Assembly: GCF_030812195.1 (NCBI RefSeq)
Contig: NZ_JAUSSF010000003.1
Coordinates: 744,001-808,000, forward strand
Direction: 5' to 3'
DNA: 64,000 nt
From: Chryseobacterium lathyri
GTDB lineage: Bacteria; Bacteroidota; Bacteroidia; Flavobacteriales; Weeksellaceae
Shown: one piece after another, positions 61,846 to 64,000 of the stretch
Layout: each line of letters begins with the position of its first letter
Position numbering within the stretch: the stretch's first letter is position 1
The notes under the pieces: generated by a model
Told to the model about the DNA's origin: nothing
Databases searched by the model: none
What the model saw: only the letters and a program-made list of their open reading frames with translations
Position numbers and translations under genes: made by a program

Positions 61846-64000
61846 TTATTTTACAATGATCTTATAAGACTTCGTTGTTGATTTAGTTTCGATTTTCACG
61901 ATGTAAATACCTGCAGGTAGTGAAGCTGTATTAATTTCAGCATTACCAGAGAATTTACCTGATTTGATCAACTGTCCTTGAGCAGAGAACAATGTATAAG
62001 TTCCTTCTTCTCCAGATTTAACATTAAGGTTTTCACCTGATTTTACCGGATTAGGGTATACACGGATATCATTTGCAGTTGAAGTAACATCAGAGGTGAT
62101 TCCCCTTGCATCTTCTTTCATCAATCCGCTCTTTAACATAGCAGCGTAAGGAGATAATGGAGAATTAGGCGCTCCTCTCTTTACAAGATCTGTATCTACA
62201 ACAGCCTGGATACCATCTTTATCTGTATCATTGATTCTAGAGATAAATCCTGCCCCAAAATCATCTAAGTTATCTTTACCGATAGCCCACAGATCATAAT
62301 CAACCCCGTTTGAATTTAAGTCAACAAAATCTGGCTTATCATCACCGTCTGTATTCTTAAGAGGATATTTCAATACTCCAGAATCCGGAGAAGTTTCTAA
62401 AATATCTGCAATACCATTACTTCCTACTGCAACATTGCTATCAATAATACCATTACGATCTGTATCGATTTGGCTGATTACTGATGCTGGGATACCAGAT
62501 TCAAATAAATCTAAAATAGCATCATTATCAGAATCTAAATCCAGGTAGCTGGAAATTCCATCTCCCAATACCTGAACTGGCCCAAACACTCCTTCTGTAT
62601 CATCATCTTCAAATTTACCATTTCCGTCAAGGTCTTCCAATGCATCTGTAATTCCATCATTATCAGAATCAAGATCACATGCATCCACAATTCCATCACC
62701 ATCCGTATCAATACTAGGAGACTTATCATTTACTGCTGTACATCCTTCTGCACAATCAGGAATACCGTTCCCGTTATTATCAATACTGTCATTACCGTTA
62801 GGACACTGATCGAAGCAGTTTGGCACTCCGTCGTTATCATCATCTCTACTTGCAAACGCATTATAGATATAATAGTTCTGAGGGATACGTACTCCTGTAC
62901 CGCTGTAGAACGTAACTTTAATACGATTGAAAGGCTTAGTTGCCTTACCTCCTACATAAAATTTATTAGAATCTGTAGTGAAGAAATTTCCACTGATCAA
63001 ACTTCCTGTACTTGTGAAAGTATCTGTCTGAGTATTATTATTGTAAAGGGTTACTGTAATATTTTCAAGAACACTTACCCCAATCAGGTTCGCAGCTTTT
63101 TCCAATGTGAATCCAGCATATGTATTAGCAGGAAGCAAACTGTTAGTGCTTACTGTTGCATAAGCAGAGAAAATACTTAAAAATGAAGCAGCTGGAATAG
63201 TTGCTGTAGCATAATTAGATGTATTGGTATCTACAATAGCTGACGGATTTACCATTTTTGCTAAAATAAGACCAAACAGTCCAGGGCCGGAAGTCCAGCT
63301 ACTTCCTGATACTATGTTTCCCGGAATTGCAGAACCGCTTGTCTGAATTTTGTCATTACAATCACAAGATGCAGGCTCCTCAAATGCATAATACACTTTC
63401 AAAGCTCCGATGTTAACCCCTAAAGTCTGTGTAACTTTCAAGCGTACTTCGTTAAAAGGCTTAGAAGCCGTAAGTGTCACTTTCTGTTTTCCTGAACCAA
63501 AACCTAAAACTTTAATATTAATAAGTCCTCCTCCGTCAGATAATGTTCTGGAATCCTGAAGCTGACCATATAAATAAGTTTCTACAGTGATATTTTTCAG
63601 AAATTCTGCGCTTAAAAGTTTTCCTTCATCATCTGGAGAGATTACAAAACCTGTTCTGTTTCCTGCAGGATAAACCTGATTTTTGTCTAATACACCTACT
63701 GAATAAGATCCAAGAAGCCCAGCCGGCAATACAATTGATCCGTAAGAATTTTTATCTCCGTCTCCTATTCTTTCTTTATTCTGAACAAAAGAAAGCGGAG
63801 CAAGGAAACTGCTGCTTCCTGATACGTTTCCATCTACACCGCTTCCTGCGATAATATCATCACAGATACCATTGGTATCAACAGGAACTTTAGTAGGATC
63901 AAATGCAAAGGCATAATACACATTCATTGCACTGAATATAGACAGCACATTGGTTTGGTACAATCTTACTTCGTCAAACTCCCTGGTTGTCTTAAAGTGA
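61846..64000 (-). CDS. Large T9SS-secreted repeat protein with thrombospondin type 3 repeats, 5' truncated
   Basis: At least 718 residues; the frame continues without a stop past the right edge, so the start is missing (a TTG at 63963 is not the true start). In the visible part three related modules end in (D/N)EVRL...VYYAF, NRIKV...YIYNAF and similar, about 165 residues apart, probably beta-sandwich adhesion modules. They are followed by TSP3-type calcium-binding repeats (DTDGDGIVDACDLDSDNDGITD and others, about 62.2-62.9 kb) and a C-terminal T9SS type A tail (IRVYPNPVKSGENL, GIYIVKIETKSTTKSYKIIVK). Likely a cell-surface adhesin or matrix protein. Same strand as rpoB but separated by a terminator. 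Confidence 0.9.
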   Translation of the reverse strand, partial: HFKTTREFDEVRLYQTNVLSIFSAMNVYYAFAFDPTKVPVDTNGICDDIIAGSGVDGNVSGSSSFLAPLSFVQNKERIGDGDKNSYGSIVLPAGLLGSYSVGVLDKNQVYPAGNRTGFVISPDDEGKLLSAEFLKNITVETYLYGQLQDSRTLSDGGGLINIKVLGFGSGKQKVTLTASKPFNEVRLKVTQTLGVNIGALKVYYAFEEPASCDCNDKIQTSGSAIPGNIVSGSSWTSGPGLFGLILAKMVNPSAIVDTNTSNYATATIPAASFLSIFSAYATVSTNSLLPANTYAGFTLEKAANLIGVSVLENITVTLYNNNTQTDTFTSTGSLISGNFFTTDSNKFYVGGKATKPFNRIKVTFYSGTGVRIPQNYYIYNAFASRDDDNDGVPNCFDQCPNGNDSIDNNGNGIPDCAEGCTAVNDKSPSIDTDGDGIVDACDLDSDNDGITDALEDLDGNGKFEDDDTEGVFGPVQVLGDGISSYLDLDSDNDAILDLFESGIPASVISQIDTDRNGIIDSNVAVGSNGIADILETSPDSGVLKYPLKNTDGDDKPDFVDLNSNGVDYDLWAIGKDNLDDFGAGFISRINDTDKDGIQAVVDTDLVKRGAPNSPLSPYAAMLKSGLMKEDARGITSDVTSTANDIRVYPNPVKSGENLNVKSGEEGTYTLFSAQGQLIKSGKFSGNAEINTASLPAGIYIVKIETKSTTKSYKIIVK

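Noticed and set aside
1..64000. tRNA, rRNA, CRISPR arrays, insertion sequences, prophage genes
   Set aside because: None was recognised when reading intergenic regions on both strands; no transposase, integrase or phage structural gene is present.

Overview
The window is chromosomal DNA of a Bacteroidota bacterium, most likely a Chryseobacterium-like flavobacterium (Weeksellaceae). The evidence is type IX secretion C-terminal sorting domains on three secreted proteins, many DUF families typical of flavobacteria (DUF2490, DUF5777, DUF3467), promoters with the flavobacterial -7 element TAnnTTTG, and AT-rich spacers between genes of moderate GC. The genus is inferred from overall protein character; no 16S gene is present. 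Both edges cut genes: a HupE/UreJ-like membrane protein on the left and a large type IX-secreted repeat protein on the right.

Layout. 1-9.1 kb: secreted M1 peptidase, a LytS/LytR-type two-component pair divergent from a DUF2490-citrate transporter pair, then a DctA-like dicarboxylate symporter. 9.3-11.7 kb: a double-glycine-leader Cys-rich small peptide and groES-groEL. 11.7-15.4 kb: an AT-rich accessory segment beginning at the groEL 3' end. It holds a DUF5694 protein, a diverged second copy of the groEL 3' end and terminator, a STAND-like NTPase fused to an Mrr nuclease, an unknown membrane protein, palindromes and a possible gene remnant. 15.5-22.3 kb: mostly stand-alone plus-strand genes (DUF2461, DinB-like, arr rifamycin ADP-ribosyltransferase, TPR protein, lipoprotein, DHFR-like, hydrolase, DUF2200), ending with an FMN riboswitch and ribB. 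22.3-34.8 kb: outer-membrane receptor, DUF3575-like protein, MHS transporter, methyltransferase, secreted M43-type protease, ABC exporter, hydrolase with a Crp-like regulator, truA. 34.9-40.4 kb: lpxK-purine nucleoside phosphorylase, thioredoxin-like and GNAT genes, dinB, cytoplasmic alpha-amylase. 40.5-48.6 kb: a second Cys-rich GG peptide, carboxylesterase, AraC regulator with cupin and alcohol dehydrogenase, HxlR with an NmrA-like reductase, a phosphodiesterase and a GNAT. 48.7-52.5 kb: a tight five-gene envelope operon (DUF5777 barrel, c-type cytochrome lipoprotein, YceI, ankyrin, DOMON with T9SS tail) preceded by a Crp/Fnr regulator. 52.8-64 kb: rpoB-rpoC-DUF3467 and the truncated T9SS repeat protein.

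The parts most worth following up are: (i) the five-gene operon, which pairs a predicted haem-c lipoprotein with a DOMON protein carrying a candidate Met/His haem pair and has TTATC/GATAA boxes shared with its neighbouring regulator; (ii) the groEL-linked accessory segment with the NTPase-Mrr fusion; (iii) two unannotated Cys-rich double-glycine peptides sharing CCEW; and (iv) rpoBC lying behind its own promoter and a long leader, without rplJ-rplL just upstream.
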